Below are positions 53,433 through 63,629 of a stretch of 64,000 bases of DNA, piece after piece. The translations under genes were made by a program, and so were the position numbers. Each line of letters begins with the position of its first letter. The first letter of the stretch is position 1. Origin of the DNA: Lapidilactobacillus luobeiensis (GTDB lineage Bacteria; Bacillota; Bacilli; Lactobacillales; Lactobacillaceae); assembly GCF_024345205.1 (NCBI RefSeq), contig NZ_BROC01000004.1, forward strand, positions 103,488 to 167,487, written 5' to 3'. The notes under the pieces were generated by a model. It was not told the origin of the DNA, searched no databases, and saw nothing but the letters and a program-made list of their open reading frames with translations.

Positions 53433-55322
53433 ATGATTCCTGATCTTAAATGGCTTGATGATCCTGAGGTCTTCCGGGTCAATCAACGTCCGGCCCACAG
53501 CGATCATTATTTTTACAAAAATTCAGCCGAGCTTGCAACTGGTCAAAGTAGTTATGTCCAAAGTCTCAATGGCCCTTGGCAATTTCGTTATAGTGCGACA
53601 CCGCAAGAACGTCCGCTAGATTTCTATCGCGAGGATTTTGACGCGCGCGACTTCGATATGATCAAGGTTCCCGGCCATATCGAACTAGCCGGTTATGGTC
53701 AGATCCAGTACATCAATACGCTTTACCCTTGGGAAGGCAAAACTTTTAGACGCGCGCCTTACACGTTGAGCGACCAACTGACACCGGGGATTTTTAGCGC
53801 CGCCGCTGATAATAGCGTTGGTTCTTATTTAAAGGAATTTGACCTCAGTCCTGAATTTATCGGTAAGCGGACGATCATTCAATTCCAAGGCGTTGAAGAG
53901 GCCTGCTACGTTTGGCTCAATGGCCACTTCATCGGTTACGCCGAAGACAGTTTCACCCCGTCTGAATTTGATTTGACGCCCTACATTCGCTCTGGTCGCA
54001 ATCGACTAGCCGTGCGCGTTTATAAATATTCGACTGCCGCTTTCATTGAAGATCAAGACATGTTCCGTTTCTCTGGTATCTTTCGTGATGTTAATTTATT
54101 AGCGTTACCCGCAGTCCACGTTGATGATCTCAAAATGACGCCTAGCGTTGATCCAGATTTCAAATCAGGCCGTTTCGAGCTTCAACTGAAACTGTCTGGT
54201 GCGGCGCTCCCAACAGCCCAGCTAAAATTGGCCTTGTTTGACCAAAACAACCAGTTGTTGGCGCAACAAACTCAGACAGCTGCTGAAAAAGTCACTTTTG
54301 AGCCGATCGATTTTCCCAAAGTGACACTATGGCAACCTGAAGACCCTTATCTCTATCATTTGCAACTAGAGGTCAGGGATCAGACTGGTCAGCTTCTAGA
54401 AGTCATTCCTTACGATTTTGGTTTCCGTCGCGTTGAATTACGCGCTGATAAAGTGATCTATGTCAACGATCAACGCCTGATCATCAACGGTGTCAATCGG
54501 CATGAATGGAGCGCTGAGACTGGGCGTGCGATCACCTTGGCTGAGATGAAGGCTGATATTGCTACCATGAAGGCTAACAATATCAACGCTGATCGAACCT
54601 GTCATTACCCTGATCAGATCCCTTGGTACTATCTTTGTGACCAAGCCGGAATTTATTTGATGGCAGAAACGAATTTGGAATCCCATGGCTCGTGGCAAAA
54701 AATGGGGGCAATCGAACCCTCTGTCAACGTGCCCGGTTCCAATCCCCATTGGTTAGCCGTTGTTTTGGACCGGGCGCGGAGTAACTACGAAACCTTCAAA
54801 AATCACACCGCGATCATTTTCTGGTCCTTAGGCAATGAATCTTTCGCTGGTGAAGATATCGCCGCGATGAATCAATTCTTTAAAGATAGCGACCCAACAC
54901 GACTGACTCATTATGAAGGCGTCGTTCACGCCCCTGAACTGAAAGCGCGGATCTCCGATGTGGAAAGTCGGATGTATGAACGACCAGCCAATATTGCCGC
55001 TTATTTGGAGGATGAACCGGCTAAACCATTTATCCTCTGTGAATACATGCATGATATGGGTAACTCGCTTGGTGGTCTCAAGTCGTATATCGACCTACTA
55101 GATCGATATGACATGTATCAAGGCGGTTTTATCTGGGACTTCATCGATCAAGCATTGTTCGTTGTTGATCCACTTACTCAGCAAAAAGTCTTGCGCTACG
55201 GCGGGGATTTTGATGAACGTCACGCAGATTATGAATTCTCCGGCGATGGTCTACTATTCGCTGATCGTCAACCAAAACCAGCACTACAGGAGGTGAAATA
55301 CTATTATGGCTTACACAAATAA
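53433..55322 (+). CDS. lacL: Beta-galactosidase large subunit LacL (GH2)
   Basis: 629 residues with GH2 sugar-binding, immunoglobulin-like and TIM-barrel domains. Acid/base E469 in [10 protein letters not shown], nucleophile E537 in [14 protein letters not shown]. Works as a heterodimer with LacM, hydrolysing lactose and transferring galactose. The usual NAVRxSHYP is NADRTCHYP here (Asp for Val). AAAGGAG lies seven bases before ATG 53433, so the 29-codon longer frame is rejected. Overlaps lacM by 17 bases. Confidence 0.96.
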   Translation: MIPDLKWLDDPEVFRVNQRPAHSDHYFYKNSAELATGQSSYVQSLNGPWQFRYSATPQERPLDFYREDFDARDFDMIKVPGHIELAGYGQIQYINTLYPWEGKTFRRAPYTLSDQLTPGIFSAAADNSVGSYLKEFDLSPEFIGKRTIIQFQGVEEACYVWLNGHFIGYAEDSFTPSEFDLTPYIRSGRNRLAVRVYKYSTAAFIEDQDMFRFSGIFRDVNLLALPAVHVDDLKMTPSVDPDFKSGRFELQLKLSGAALPTAQLKLALFDQNNQLLAQQTQTAAEKVTFEPIDFPKVTLWQPEDPYLYHLQLEVRDQTGQLLEVIPYDFGFRRVELRADKVIYVNDQRLIINGVNRHEWSAETGRAITLAEMKADIATMKANNINADRTCHYPDQIPWYYLCDQAGIYLMAETNLESHGSWQKMGAIEPSVNVPGSNPHWLAVVLDRARSNYETFKNHTAIIFWSLGNESFAGEDIAAMNQFFKDSDPTRLTHYEGVVHAPELKARISDVESRMYERPANIAAYLEDEPAKPFILCEYMHDMGNSLGGLKSYIDLLDRYDMYQGGFIWDFIDQALFVVDPLTQQKVLRYGGDFDERHADYEFSGDGLLFADRQPKPALQEVKYYYGLHK

Positions 55323-56268
55323 TCAACTTAAACTTGTTTATGGTGATGGTTCCTTAGGGGTCCAAGGACATGGTTTTCGTTACCTTTTCAGTTATGAGCG
55401 TGGTGGCTTAGAATCCTTGAATATCAATGGCAAAGAGTGGCTTTACCGCGTCCCCCAACCAACTTTTTGGCGGGCGACGACGGACAACGATCGTGGCAAT
55501 GGCTTCTCCCGTAAATCAGCGCAATGGCTAGCCGCGGATCAGTTCTCAGCATGTACTAAAGTCACCGTTAAAATCGATGGGCAAGTGATCGAGCTCCCGA
55601 TCGCACCCTTGAACAATCGCTATACCGGCGCTGAAACGGCGGCGACAGCCGAAATAGATTTTGAATTCACGACGAATACGCTCCCGACAACCACGGTTCA
55701 CGTTAACTACCTCGTTTCACCTAATGGCGCGATCAAAATCGCTGTCCACTATTTGGGGCAGGCCGACCTGCCAGAGCTTCCTGTGCTTGGTTTGCGTCTG
55801 GTTATGCCGACCAGTGCCACCGGCTTTACTTATCAAGGACTTTCTGGTGAAACTTATCCAGATCGCATGGCTGGCGGGATCCCGGGCACTTATCACATCA
55901 AGGGATTACCCGTTACTCCTTATCTGGTCCCGCAAGATTGTGGTATGCACATGCAAACGCAGTGGCTCAAGATCACCCGCGCAAGCACGCAGAATAATGC
56001 CGATAACGATCCCGTGCCATTTTCATTAACGATCCAGGCTGCCAGTCAGGCTTTTAATTTCAGTTGCTTGCCGTACACCGCTGAGGAATTGGAAAATGCG
56101 ACCCATCACGAAGAATTGCCGCTGCCTAGACGAACCGTTCTCTGTATCGCCGGCGCAGTTCGTGGTGTTGGTGGGATCGATAGCTGGGGCGCTGATGTCG
56201 AATCTGACTATCAAATCTCCGCTGCCCAAAATATTGATTTTGATTTTACGATCGTTCCTGAAAGATAA
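55306..56268 (+). CDS. lacM: Beta-galactosidase small subunit LacM (GH2)
   Basis: 320 residues corresponding to the C-terminal GH2 domain 5 (beta-galactosidase small chain): [16 protein letters not shown] near the start and PQDCGMHM..W toward the middle, completing the active site of LacL. Its ribosome site AGGAGG lies in the end of lacL. Typical of lactobacilli, Leuconostoc and Pediococcus. Confidence 0.96.
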   Translation: MAYTNNQLKLVYGDGSLGVQGHGFRYLFSYERGGLESLNINGKEWLYRVPQPTFWRATTDNDRGNGFSRKSAQWLAADQFSACTKVTVKIDGQVIELPIAPLNNRYTGAETAATAEIDFEFTTNTLPTTTVHVNYLVSPNGAIKIAVHYLGQADLPELPVLGLRLVMPTSATGFTYQGLSGETYPDRMAGGIPGTYHIKGLPVTPYLVPQDCGMHMQTQWLKITRASTQNNADNDPVPFSLTIQAASQAFNFSCLPYTAEELENATHHEELPLPRRTVLCIAGAVRGVGGIDSWGADVESDYQISAAQNIDFDFTIVPER

Positions 56269-56312
56269 CTATCCTGCAAAGTGCCAAGTACGCTTAAAGT
56301 GATTGCAGACAG

Positions 56313-56354
56313 CAAAAGACCCCAAGTTAGTTGAAAAACTAGCTTGGGGTCTTT
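56313..56354 (+). terminator. Terminator of lacLM
   Basis: AAAGACCCCAAG.TAGTT with complement AACTAGCTTGGGGTCTTT, four-base loop, symmetric A/T runs. It may also terminate the dehydrogenase gene on the other strand. Confidence 0.88.
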
Positions 56355-56454
56355 ATGATCAGTGAATCAGATCGGTCGCTCAAACGACTGTGCTATTCGT
56401 GTTTCAAGGTCAGAATAAGCATGTTCCTACTATTACAGACAGCGGTCTGGATGA

Positions 56455-57498
56455 TCACGCTTTGCTGATGATCAACAAAGATTTGATCGCCTGCCGTTGA
56501 TCCATGGCTTGATAGGCGGCTTGGATCTGGTCAAGACTGAAGCGCTGGGTGAAGACTTTGCCAGGATTGATTGTTCCCTTTAACACTGCCTCCAACAAAA
56601 CGGCCTTGTCATCGCTAGTCACGGAAGCGATCCCGCCGCGCAACCCAACATTACGCCAGAACAAATCATTGGTATTCATTTCTGCTTGCTGCGGAACACC
56701 GACACGACCAACAACGGCGCCGGGACGCGCAACTTTGACCGCGGTCGCAACAGACTGTTCGGTCCCCACACATTCCAAAACCGCATCCGCGCCAGCGCCA
56801 CCCGTCATGGCTAATACTTTTTCAACCGCCGCGTCGCCCCGTTCCGGCACGATGTCCGTCGCGCCAAATTCCCGGGCCAATTTTTGGCGATCTTCGTGGC
56901 GGCTCATGGCGATGATCCGCTTAGCGCCCAGCAATTTCGCCGCGATCACACCGGATAACCCTACGGCGCCATCGCCCATCACCACCACCGTATCGCCAGC
57001 CTTGACTTCAGCGGAAGTGGCGGCGTGGTAACCCGTGGCCATCACATCGGCCAGGGTCAAAAGTGAATTCAATTGCGCGTCCGTATAATCGGCGGGTTGG
57101 CCGGGCACCTTGACCAGCGCCCAATCCGCGTTAGTGAAGCGGAGATATTCACCTTGATAACCACCATTACCACCGGCTTCACGGTTCAAACAATCCCCAT
57201 CAAAACCAGCCAGGCAGGCGGCACAATGCCCACATCCATGGGTGAACGGCGCGATCACAAAATCACCAGGTTGAACGGCTTTGACCGCTGACCCTACTGA
57301 CTCGACGATGCCGATTGCCTCATGACCGATCAACGAATTGGCGGCCCGTTGCGAGATCCCCCGATACCACCACAGATCCGACCCACAAACACAAGCCCGC
57401 AAGACGCGGATAATCGCGTCGGTTGGCTTTTCCAATTCTGGTTTGGCCACCTCTGCAACCGCAACTTGACCAGGTTTAACAAAAATTCCTGCTTTCAT
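56455..57498 (-). CDS. Zinc-dependent alcohol dehydrogenase, MDR family
   Basis: 347 residues. Catalytic zinc ligands in CVCGSDLWWYRG and GHEAIG, structural zinc cysteines in GCGHCAACLAGFDGDC, and nucleotide motif GDGAVGLSGVIAAKLLGA. It oxidises or reduces an alcohol/carbonyl pair; substrate unknown. AAGGAG is eight bases before ATG 57498, so a 28-codon extension is rejected. Family A repeats lie just upstream. Confidence 0.93.
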   Translation of the reverse strand: MKAGIFVKPGQVAVAEVAKPELEKPTDAIIRVLRACVCGSDLWWYRGISQRAANSLIGHEAIGIVESVGSAVKAVQPGDFVIAPFTHGCGHCAACLAGFDGDCLNREAGGNGGYQGEYLRFTNADWALVKVPGQPADYTDAQLNSLLTLADVMATGYHAATSAEVKAGDTVVVMGDGAVGLSGVIAAKLLGAKRIIAMSRHEDRQKLAREFGATDIVPERGDAAVEKVLAMTGGAGADAVLECVGTEQSVATAVKVARPGAVVGRVGVPQQAEMNTNDLFWRNVGLRGGIASVTSDDKAVLLEAVLKGTINPGKVFTQRFSLDQIQAAYQAMDQRQAIKSLLIISKA

Positions 57499-57548
57499 CT
57501 GAAACACTCCTTCTTTGATCTTCCGATAAATGTGCTCTGCACTGCAAT

Positions 57549-57606
57549 TTGAAACGCGCTCGCCACCCCAGTGCTTGCGCATTAGCCGGGGTGGCTCACA
57601 CTCTGA
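57549..57606 (-). repeat. Family A repeat fragment, copy A7a
   Basis: Keeps GAAACG.GCTC, GCATTAGCC and CACTCTGATTTTAAA ends and pairs GCCACCCCAG with GGGGTGGC; the centre is lost. Directly abuts A7b. Confidence 0.65.
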
Positions 57607-57608
57607 TT

Positions 57609-57731
57609 TTAAACGTGCTCACCGACCTAGCTTCTTCCGCTTAACTACGCTAGGATTCCGGAAGCGAAACCCGCTTCCATAATCCTAGTTAGGTTAATGC
57701 TCAGAAGCTGTACAGGTCGGCTCGCACTCTG
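57609..57731 (-). repeat. Family A palindromic repeat, copy A7b
   Basis: Complete, reverse orientation: AAACGTGC...CACTCT ends, CGACCTAGCTTCT pairs with AGAAGCTGTACAGGTCG, CTAGGATTCCGGAAGC pairs with GCTTCCATAATCCTAG. Sits between the dehydrogenase and oleate hydratase genes. Confidence 0.85.
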
Positions 57732-57794
57732 ATTTTAGTCTACAACGTTGTAGTAGGTAGAAGGCAAGTGAATTTTGTAAATTATTGCGAAAAA

Positions 57795-57841
57795 GTCCAA
57801 AATGGGGCTTCTATTTTTGGACAAACGTGCTGAGTTGTCCA
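57795..57841 (+). promoter_or_regulatory. Overlapping palindromes upstream of oleate hydratase (candidate TetR operator)
   Basis: GTCCAAAA (57795-57802) pairs with TTTTGGAC (57815-57822), and TGGACAA (57818-57824) pairs with TTGTCCA (57835-57841): three TTGGAC-like half-sites sharing the middle one, 70 bases before the ohyA ATG. The TetR gene at 60081 is a candidate partner. Confidence 0.55.
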
Positions 57842-57911
57842 TTGTTGCTGCTGGGAAATCGCTCTAGACTAGAGGCAAGTGATTCGAGGAATCACACTAA
57901 GGAGGCAACAT

Positions 57912-59678
57912 ATGTACTATTCAAATGGTAATTATGAAGCTTTTGCACGGCCGAAAAAGCCGGAAAATGTCGATCAAAAATCGGCTTATTTAGTTGGATC
58001 TGGTCTGGCGTCACTGGCCGCTGCGGTTTTTCTGGTTCGTGATGGTCAAATGGCAGGAAAGAAGATCCACGTTCTAGAAGAGCTCAGCCTACCTGGCGGG
58101 AGCATGGATGGTATTCTGAACAGCCACGGCTACATCATTCGTGGCGGCCGGGAAATGGAGCCCCATTTTGAAACTTTGTGGGATTTGTTCCGCTCGATCC
58201 CGACCTTGGAGGACCCGAAAGTTTCTGTGCTGGACGAATTTTATTGGCTCAACAAAGAGGATCCTAGCAAGTCCGCCTGCCGGGTCATTGAAAATCGCGG
58301 TCAACGTTTGGCTAGCGATGGTCAGTTGACCTTATCCAAACAAGCCATCAAGGAAATCATCGATTTGGTGATGACGCCGGAAGCTGATCTCCAAGATGTT
58401 AAAATCAACGATGTTTTCGGTCCAGAATTCTTCCAAAGTAACTTCTGGCTGTACTGGTCAACCATGTTCGCCTTCGAACCATGGGCCAGCGCCACGGAAA
58501 TGCGCCGTTATCTGATGCGTTTCGTTCACCACGTCGCCACGCTGCAAGATATGTCCGCCTTGAAGTTCACGAAATATAATCAATACGAATCCCTGGTCAA
58601 GCCCATGATCAAGTACCTGCAAGATCGAGGCGTGGACTTCCAATTTGACACGGTGGTCAACAATATTGAATTGAATCACGACAATCACGGCCTGACCGCC
58701 ACCCAAATCGACTTGACCGTTGCGGGTAAAGCGACGACGATTCCGTTGACCCAAAACGATCTGGTTTTCGTCACCAACGGTTCGATCACTGAGAGTACCA
58801 CTTACGGCGACAACGATCATCCGGCGCCAATGGAACACGAAGTCGGCGCTAGCTGGCAATTGTGGGAAAACTTAGCCAAACAAGACCCGGCGTTAGGTCA
58901 TCCAGATAAGTTTTATCGGAATATTCCAGCGGCTAACTGGGTCATGTCCGCCACTTGTACCTTCAGCGATGATCGCATCGTTCCTTACATCCAGAAAATC
59001 ACTGGCAAGGATCCCCACAGTGGCTCGATCGTCACCAGTGGTCCCTTGACGATTCGCGATTCCAATTGGCTATTAGGCATCTCCATCAGCCGGCAACCCC
59101 ATTTCCAACAACAAAAAGACAACGAATTGATTGTTTGGTTATATGGTCTGTTCTCTGACCAACCTGGTAATTATGTTCATAAGAAGATCACCGAATGCAC
59201 CGGCCAGGAAATCTGTCAGGAATTTCTGTATCACATCGGCGTACCAACTGATGAGATCGCCGACATCGCCGCCGACGCCAATTCAATTCCTCAGCACATG
59301 CCTTACATCACCAGCTACTTCATGCCTCGGTCCACAGGTGACCGGCCGCTGGTTGTGCCAACTGGTTCAACCAACCTGGCCTTTATTGGTAACTTCGCGG
59401 AAACGGAACGCGATACTGTTTTCACGACCGAGTATTCCGTTCGGACCGCCATGGAAGCCGTTTATCAATTATTGAATGTGGATCGGGGCGTGCCCGAAGT
59501 CTTCGATTCATCCTTCGACGTCCGAGTCTTGATGCGGGCCGTTTATTATTTGAACGACCACAAATCCCTGCGAGAGTTACCATTAAATTCAGCGGAACAA
59601 CTGGGCGTCAGTGCCCTCTTGAAGAAAGTCAAAGGCACCTATATTGAACAATTATTGCATGACGCGAAATTGATTTAA
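57912..59678 (+). CDS. ohyA: Oleate hydratase
   Basis: 588 residues, full length. FAD-binding [10 protein letters not shown] (29-38) with the conserved N-terminal [14 protein letters not shown], and [16 protein letters not shown] substrate-site motifs. Adds water to the cis-9 double bond of oleic and linoleic acid, giving 10-hydroxy acids, a detoxification of free fatty acids. AAGGAGG is seven bases before ATG 57912; an 11-codon extension is rejected. Followed 44 bases later by a small membrane protein gene. Confidence 0.97.
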   Translation: MYYSNGNYEAFARPKKPENVDQKSAYLVGSGLASLAAAVFLVRDGQMAGKKIHVLEELSLPGGSMDGILNSHGYIIRGGREMEPHFETLWDLFRSIPTLEDPKVSVLDEFYWLNKEDPSKSACRVIENRGQRLASDGQLTLSKQAIKEIIDLVMTPEADLQDVKINDVFGPEFFQSNFWLYWSTMFAFEPWASATEMRRYLMRFVHHVATLQDMSALKFTKYNQYESLVKPMIKYLQDRGVDFQFDTVVNNIELNHDNHGLTATQIDLTVAGKATTIPLTQNDLVFVTNGSITESTTYGDNDHPAPMEHEVGASWQLWENLAKQDPALGHPDKFYRNIPAANWVMSATCTFSDDRIVPYIQKITGKDPHSGSIVTSGPLTIRDSNWLLGISISRQPHFQQQKDNELIVWLYGLFSDQPGNYVHKKITECTGQEICQEFLYHIGVPTDEIADIAADANSIPQHMPYITSYFMPRSTGDRPLVVPTGSTNLAFIGNFAETERDTVFTTEYSVRTAMEAVYQLLNVDRGVPEVFDSSFDVRVLMRAVYYLNDHKSLRELPLNSAEQLGVSALLKKVKGTYIEQLLHDAKLI

Positions 59679-59722
59679 GCTGGCTCATAGCTATCTGTAT
59701 TGATTTTGAAGGAGGTTTTCTC

Positions 59723-59914
59723 ATGAAACATAAAAATTTGATTCTGGTTCCCATCGTATTGGCCGCTGGTATTTATGTTGGCCACCGTTTCGGCCACTCT
59801 ATCGCCGCCGCGATCAATGAACACTGCGGTGATGCCCCGGCAACCGACAATGCGGCGGCCGCTGATCAACCCGTTTATCTGCGCGAAACCTTAACTGATG
59901 GTCAAGGTCTCTAA
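59723..59914 (+). CDS. Small membrane protein downstream of oleate hydratase
   Basis: 63 residues: basic start, one membrane helix (~6-23, LILVPIVLAAGIYVG), then an acidic, alanine-rich tail. AAGGAGG seven bases before ATG is a near-ideal site. It shares the transcript with ohyA and ends at a strong terminator, so a role linked to hydratase or membrane fatty acid stress is possible but unproven. Confidence 0.8.
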   Translation: MKHKNLILVPIVLAAGIYVGHRFGHSIAAAINEHCGDAPATDNAAAADQPVYLRETLTDGQGL

Positions 59915-59946
59915 ACCGGAGTAACCGCCAGACTTGGCGCCTAATT

Positions 59947-59988
59947 AAAAAGCAGATCGAGTGAACGACGCACTCGACCTGCTTTTTT
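59947..59988 (+). terminator. Terminator of the ohyA operon
   Basis: AAAAAGCAG.TCGAGTG pairs with CACTCGA.CTGCTTTTT, seven-base loop, T run. Confidence 0.88.
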
Positions 59989-60080
59989 GATAGGCAATTT
60001 ATGGTGCGCGAACCGCAGAAAACACGGAGGCAGGCAATGTTTGCCCCAGCACAACCGCCGCAGTCAACTATGAAACATCG

Positions 60081-60653
60081 CTAATGATCCGCCGCCGAAT
60101 CATTTTCATGCAGCGACTTCTGCACGATCAATTCGATCGTCCCCTGCAACATCAACTTGGCCCGCGCCAACATTTGCGCCTCGGTCTCGCGCAATTGATC
60201 ATCCAACCACCGCAGCAATTGCGCCGCCAAAGCACCCGCGTAAAAGTCAACGATGTCGTCAGCGACGGCGGGCGCCAAATGACTATCAATATCCTTGACC
60301 ACCGGCCGCACCACTAAAACCCCAACCGAATAGAGAAAGTTTTCCAAAAAATGCCGACCGACTGAATTTGCCGCCGCCAAACAAAAGTCGCGGTTATCCT
60401 GAACATAAGTCAACATTTGTTGATACTTCTCCTGCCAATTCGCGGCGGACAAATTGGTTTGGATCTGGGTGACGATTTCCTGATCGAAAGTCCACTCCAA
60501 CAATTCATAAATATCTTCGAAATGATAATAGAACGTATTGCGGTTGACATGCGCTCGCTTGGTCAGCGCGTCGATCGTGATGTGCGCCAATGGCTGCTGC
60601 GTCATCATGATCTTCAAATTATCGGCCAGCACTCGCTTCGTCGTTTTGGTCAT
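60081..60653 (-). CDS. TetR/AcrR family regulator
   Basis: 190 residues: N-terminal TetR helix-turn-helix (~20-50; ITIDALTKRAHVNRNTFYYHF) and a DhaS-like C-terminal domain. Convergent with the ohyA operon. It may control ohyA through the palindromes at 57795-57841; this is inferred from proximity only. GAGGTC lies upstream of ATG 60653. Confidence 0.88.
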   Translation of the reverse strand: MTKTTKRVLADNLKIMMTQQPLAHITIDALTKRAHVNRNTFYYHFEDIYELLEWTFDQEIVTQIQTNLSAANWQEKYQQMLTYVQDNRDFCLAAANSVGRHFLENFLYSVGVLVVRPVVKDIDSHLAPAVADDIVDFYAGALAAQLLRWLDDQLRETEAQMLARAKLMLQGTIELIVQKSLHENDSAADH

Positions 60654-60789
60654 CGTTGACCTCCATTCTCAGCTCTCAGCAAAAAAATCGATAAACTAAC
60701 TATAGCACTTACCGGCTAATTTAGGCGGAAATTCACCTAGGCTTGAAATGAGGTTGTTGCGATAACTGCTTGCGATGTGGTACCGCCGT

Positions 60790-60995
60790 GACGTTGGTGG
60801 TTGGCAGATGTGGTGGGGCTCCAGGTCGGTCTGGGGGTGGTGGAACGCTGCGGGTGTCACTTTAAGCTTCGCGAAACCCACACGAATCTCAAAGCCGAGC
60901 CTTATTCTAGGCGGCAGAGCCGCCAAGAATAATATCGCGGCTGACTCACCCCCAGCCCGACCTTCCGCCTGACGAATGAACAGCCCACCAACGCC
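60790..60995 (+). repeat. Family C element (structured, MITE-like), copy C2
   Basis: 206 bases between inverted GACGTTGGTGG (60790-60800) and CCACCAACGCC (60985-60995). Outer stem AGGTCGG.CTGGGGGTG with complement; hairpin 1 CTTT.AG.TTCG/CGAA.CTCAAAG; hairpin 2 at 60902-60932, TTATTCT-A-GGCGGC with complement. Reverse-oriented homologue of C1. Confidence 0.82.
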
Positions 60996-61100
60996 AAAGA
61001 ACCTGTTTATTTATTTCTTGACCACATCTGTCATAACTACCCCCTTGGGCCAGATTCTGATCAATTGCGCCGACTATCTTGTGGGTCAAGGTTTTTCAAG

Positions 61101-61330
61101 TTAGGCCAGCTTAGCCGCCGTTAATTGCAGGGAAAAAGCACCGACCGCGTCATCAAGATACTTGGTTTTATTTTTAGTCGCCCCAATAATGGACGCCATG
61201 ACTCCCTGCCCCCGCTGCCAAGCAATGCGATTTGAGCCAGCGTCACTTGCTGTTTCTCCGCTAATTCATGGACCTGTTCCGTAATTTCCAACTCATCGGC
61301 CTTAGTAGCCAACCATTTGTTAATTCCGTT
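61101..61330 (-). pseudogene. Remnant of an aldo/keto reductase (C-terminal part, frameshifted)
   Basis: Two frames carry the end of an AKR: INKWLATKADELEITEQVHE, then QVTLAQIAL, and after a frame change GVMASIIGATK and KYLDDAVGAF up to TAA at 61101. The N-terminal two thirds are missing. Lies directly after the lysR pseudogene. Confidence 0.75.
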
Positions 61331-61331
61331 G

Positions 61332-62217
61332 TTAGTTTGAAACCTTTGTTGCCTGACCATATTCACGCAACCGCTCCAAAAACACTTCAGTGGCTTTGGG
61401 ATGGGGTCGTCTTGCTCGCTATGCTACGATTGAATCCAAAGACAGTTTGGGCTTTAACGAAACAAACCGCATGCCGGAGAACTCTTGAGGCAATTTCAAG
61501 CACACGATTACGCCGTCGGTTTGTCGCGCTAGCGTGATTGCACTTGACAACAGGTTGTATCTCGCCCAACTAGCCATTTGCGCTGCGTACTGGCCTGACC
61601 AACTGGCCAATTCACGTTGAACAACTTCATCCAAAATCGTGATCACTGGTGTACCAATCAAATCTCCAGGAACAATCTCAGCATACGTTGCGAAAGGGGA
61701 GGTTTCCGCAACTAAAACACCCCATTCTTCAACTTGGCTCATTCGCACAAATTCATAGTTTTTAACATCCATGGGTTCCAACATCAGTGCTAAATCAATT
61801 GATCCACGCTCCAGCCAAAATTGTAATTCTTGGTTATTACCACTGTGGAGCGCGAAATGAACTGGGGGGATGCATGAGGTGGAATTCGGCAATTAATTGT
61901 GACAGTTCCGTTAAGCTTTGTAGTTCACTCACCCCAACAGCAATTTCCCCAGCCAGAATACCACTCTGTGTGAGCTCCTCCTTGGCTCGTCTTTCTATAC
62001 TGATAAGATCGCGGGCCCGTTGTTGAAATAAAATACCCGCATCTGTTAGTTCGATCCGATGATGGGCTCTTAGAAATAATTGCACGCCCAGCCCATCTTC
62101 AAGCCCTTTTAACTGACGAGATAAAGTCGGTTGCGTGATATGCAATAAGCTCGCCGCCTTGGTAATATTCTCCTCACTCGCAGCTAACAAAAAATAGTTT
62201 AATACACGTGTATCCAC
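61332..62217 (-). pseudogene. LysR family regulator, broken by frameshift and nonsense
   Basis: The N-terminal helix-turn-helix (NITKAASLLHITQPTLSRQL) starts at 62217. Around 61864-61869 a run of six C on the coding strand shifts frame: EFHLMHP continues as VHFALHSGNNQELQFW in the next frame. The effector domain then meets an in-frame TAG after SLDSIVA, with homologous sequence (RARRPHPKATEVFLERL) continuing to TAA at 61332. Full length would be ~295 residues. The C-run slip could be a sequencing or phase-variable change, but the second stop argues for decay. Confidence 0.85.
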
Positions 62218-62275
62218 TCTTCCGAATCCATCCAGTCGCCTCAGTGGTATAATTGGCTTATTAAATCAACATCTC

Positions 62276-62473
62276 GTGATTCTTACTCTGTTAAGAATTA
62301 CAAAATTACCGCTAATCGCAAATTCAAATCAAGCTCTCCTCCAAGAAATCAAAACAAACAATTTTGACGCTGCTTACCAACTTCTGGAATCTTGGCGCGC
62401 TAATCGCATCAGTCAGCGCCAGTATTTACGGCTGACTAGTTGGCTGCAGGAGCGGCGCTTTGATGGAGAATGA
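62276..62473 (+). CDS. Possible small hypothetical protein
   Basis: A 65-codon frame beginning with GTG and ending at 62473, divergent from the lysR pseudogene; a TATAAT at 62248 might serve it. No ribosome site before GTG and no recognised family. The helical, charged C-terminal half (SWRANRISQRQYLRL) looks protein-like. Weak. Confidence 0.3.
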   Translation: MILTLLRITKLPLIANSNQALLQEIKTNNFDAAYQLLESWRANRISQRQYLRLTSWLQERRFDGE

Positions 62474-62497
62474 CAGCAATCAAGCATGAGGTTTTTA

Positions 62498-62623
62498 ATG
62501 AACGAAGAATTGGTCTTTGGTACGTTCAAAATTTCAAACTGGTTTTCTCACAATAAACAGACTGTAAAAATTCACGCTCAACAGATTGCAGAGCTGTCCA
62601 TAGTGCTGTCCTTGAATATTTAG
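62498..62623 (+). CDS. Possible 41-residue peptide
   Basis: ATG at 62498 with GAGG six bases upstream and stop at 62623. No family recognised. Listed because the ribosome site is reasonable; it may be a remnant. Confidence 0.25.
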   Translation: MNEELVFGTFKISNWFSHNKQTVKIHAQQIAELSIVLSLNI

Positions 62624-62766
62624 CAAAAAGAAGCGCTGATCGCTTCCATTGAGCGAACTCCTTCAGAGCAATATTTCGAAAATTTTTGGTAATTTAGTAG
62701 TCTAATAACGGCCAAAGCAAACTTTGATTAGCTACCCACCTAGTACAACTATTTTCCCAGCCAAGC

Positions 62767-62796
62767 TTGTATAGACAACTCAAAAACTGTTATGAT
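62767..62796 (+). promoter_or_regulatory. Promoter before the small membrane protein
   Basis: TTGTAT (62767-62772), 18-base spacer, TATGAT (62791-62796). A leader of about 185 bases separates it from ATG 62987. Confidence 0.55.
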
Positions 62797-62986
62797 AATG
62801 ACAATATTGATGGTACTAATTCGAACGCAGAGCTTCAGAAGAATGATGACATCGATCTGGACCATCATCGAGTTGGCCGCTACCATCTCGCTCGCTGAGG
62901 ATTTTCCACGTAATCATCGCCCTACTCGCACTTAACAACGCCACTTTGACAGCAACATATTTTGACGCAAACGAGGAGATCAGCCC

Positions 62987-63157
62987 ATGGACAAAGAACA
63001 ACTACTCATCAAAATCGCTAAAAGTATCTTGATGGTTCTTTTATTTTATCTTGTTCTAAACTATCATTTCGCAGGGTATATTCAGCTCCTAATGTGGGTG
63101 GCCATGGTGGCCCTTATTTGGACGCCGAATAGCTTCGCAAATCGTCAAAGAAAATAA
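62987..63157 (+). CDS. Small membrane protein, 56 residues
   Basis: Two membrane segments (~10-25 and ~31-46; SILMVLLFYLVL and IQLLMWVAMVALIW) and a basic C-terminus. GAGGAG lies eight bases before ATG, and a clear terminator follows eight bases after the stop, so the unit is complete. Function unknown. Confidence 0.7.
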   Translation: MDKEQLLIKIAKSILMVLLFYLVLNYHFAGYIQLLMWVAMVALIWTPNSFANRQRK

Positions 63158-63164
63158 GAAACGT

Positions 63165-63202
63165 CAAAAACCTTGTCAGCCGGTAATCTGACAAGTTTTT
63201 TG
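63165..63202 (+). terminator. Terminator of the small membrane protein gene
   Basis: CAAAAACCTTGTCAG pairs with CTGACAAGTTTTTTG (one bulge), eight-base loop. Confidence 0.85.
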
Positions 63203-63314
63203 ATAGAGACACATTTGGGCATGGCAACCCTGCTGATTTTTCTTCCACGAGCGGCTATTGGCAACCGGCCGAAGTGAGCGTCAAGCCGCGCCCACTTCTG
63301 GAAATTGACTCCGA

Positions 63315-63629
63315 ATGCTCGTCACCAATACGCGCTATCCCTACAAATTCGGCGCCGCAACTTTTCTAAAAGGCAACTTTGCGGACCATGAAGCCGGCGA
63401 ATCACAGCTACGCGCCAGCGACCTTAATTGGACCACCATCCACCCCGGACCACTGATGAACAGCCCCCGCACACCCCACCCCTTCGTTCGTGACGCCGCC
63501 AGTGGCATCAAACTCCCCGGCGCCCCCCGAACGAATCGCCAAGACGTCGCCGCCGTGATGCTCGCAGCGATCAACGATCCGAAAACGTTTCGCAAACAAT
63601 TGGTGATGACGTCTGCGTGGCAGGATTAG
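63315..63629 (+). pseudogene. C-terminal fragment of an NAD(P)H-binding atypical SDR
   Basis: 104 codons containing SDLNWTTIHPGPL, and NRQDVAAVMLAAI, which match the second half of NmrA/YwnB-like NAD(P)-binding proteins of ~210 residues. The N-terminal Rossmann GxxGxxG part is absent upstream, so this is probably a truncated relic. No ribosome site. Confidence 0.65.
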
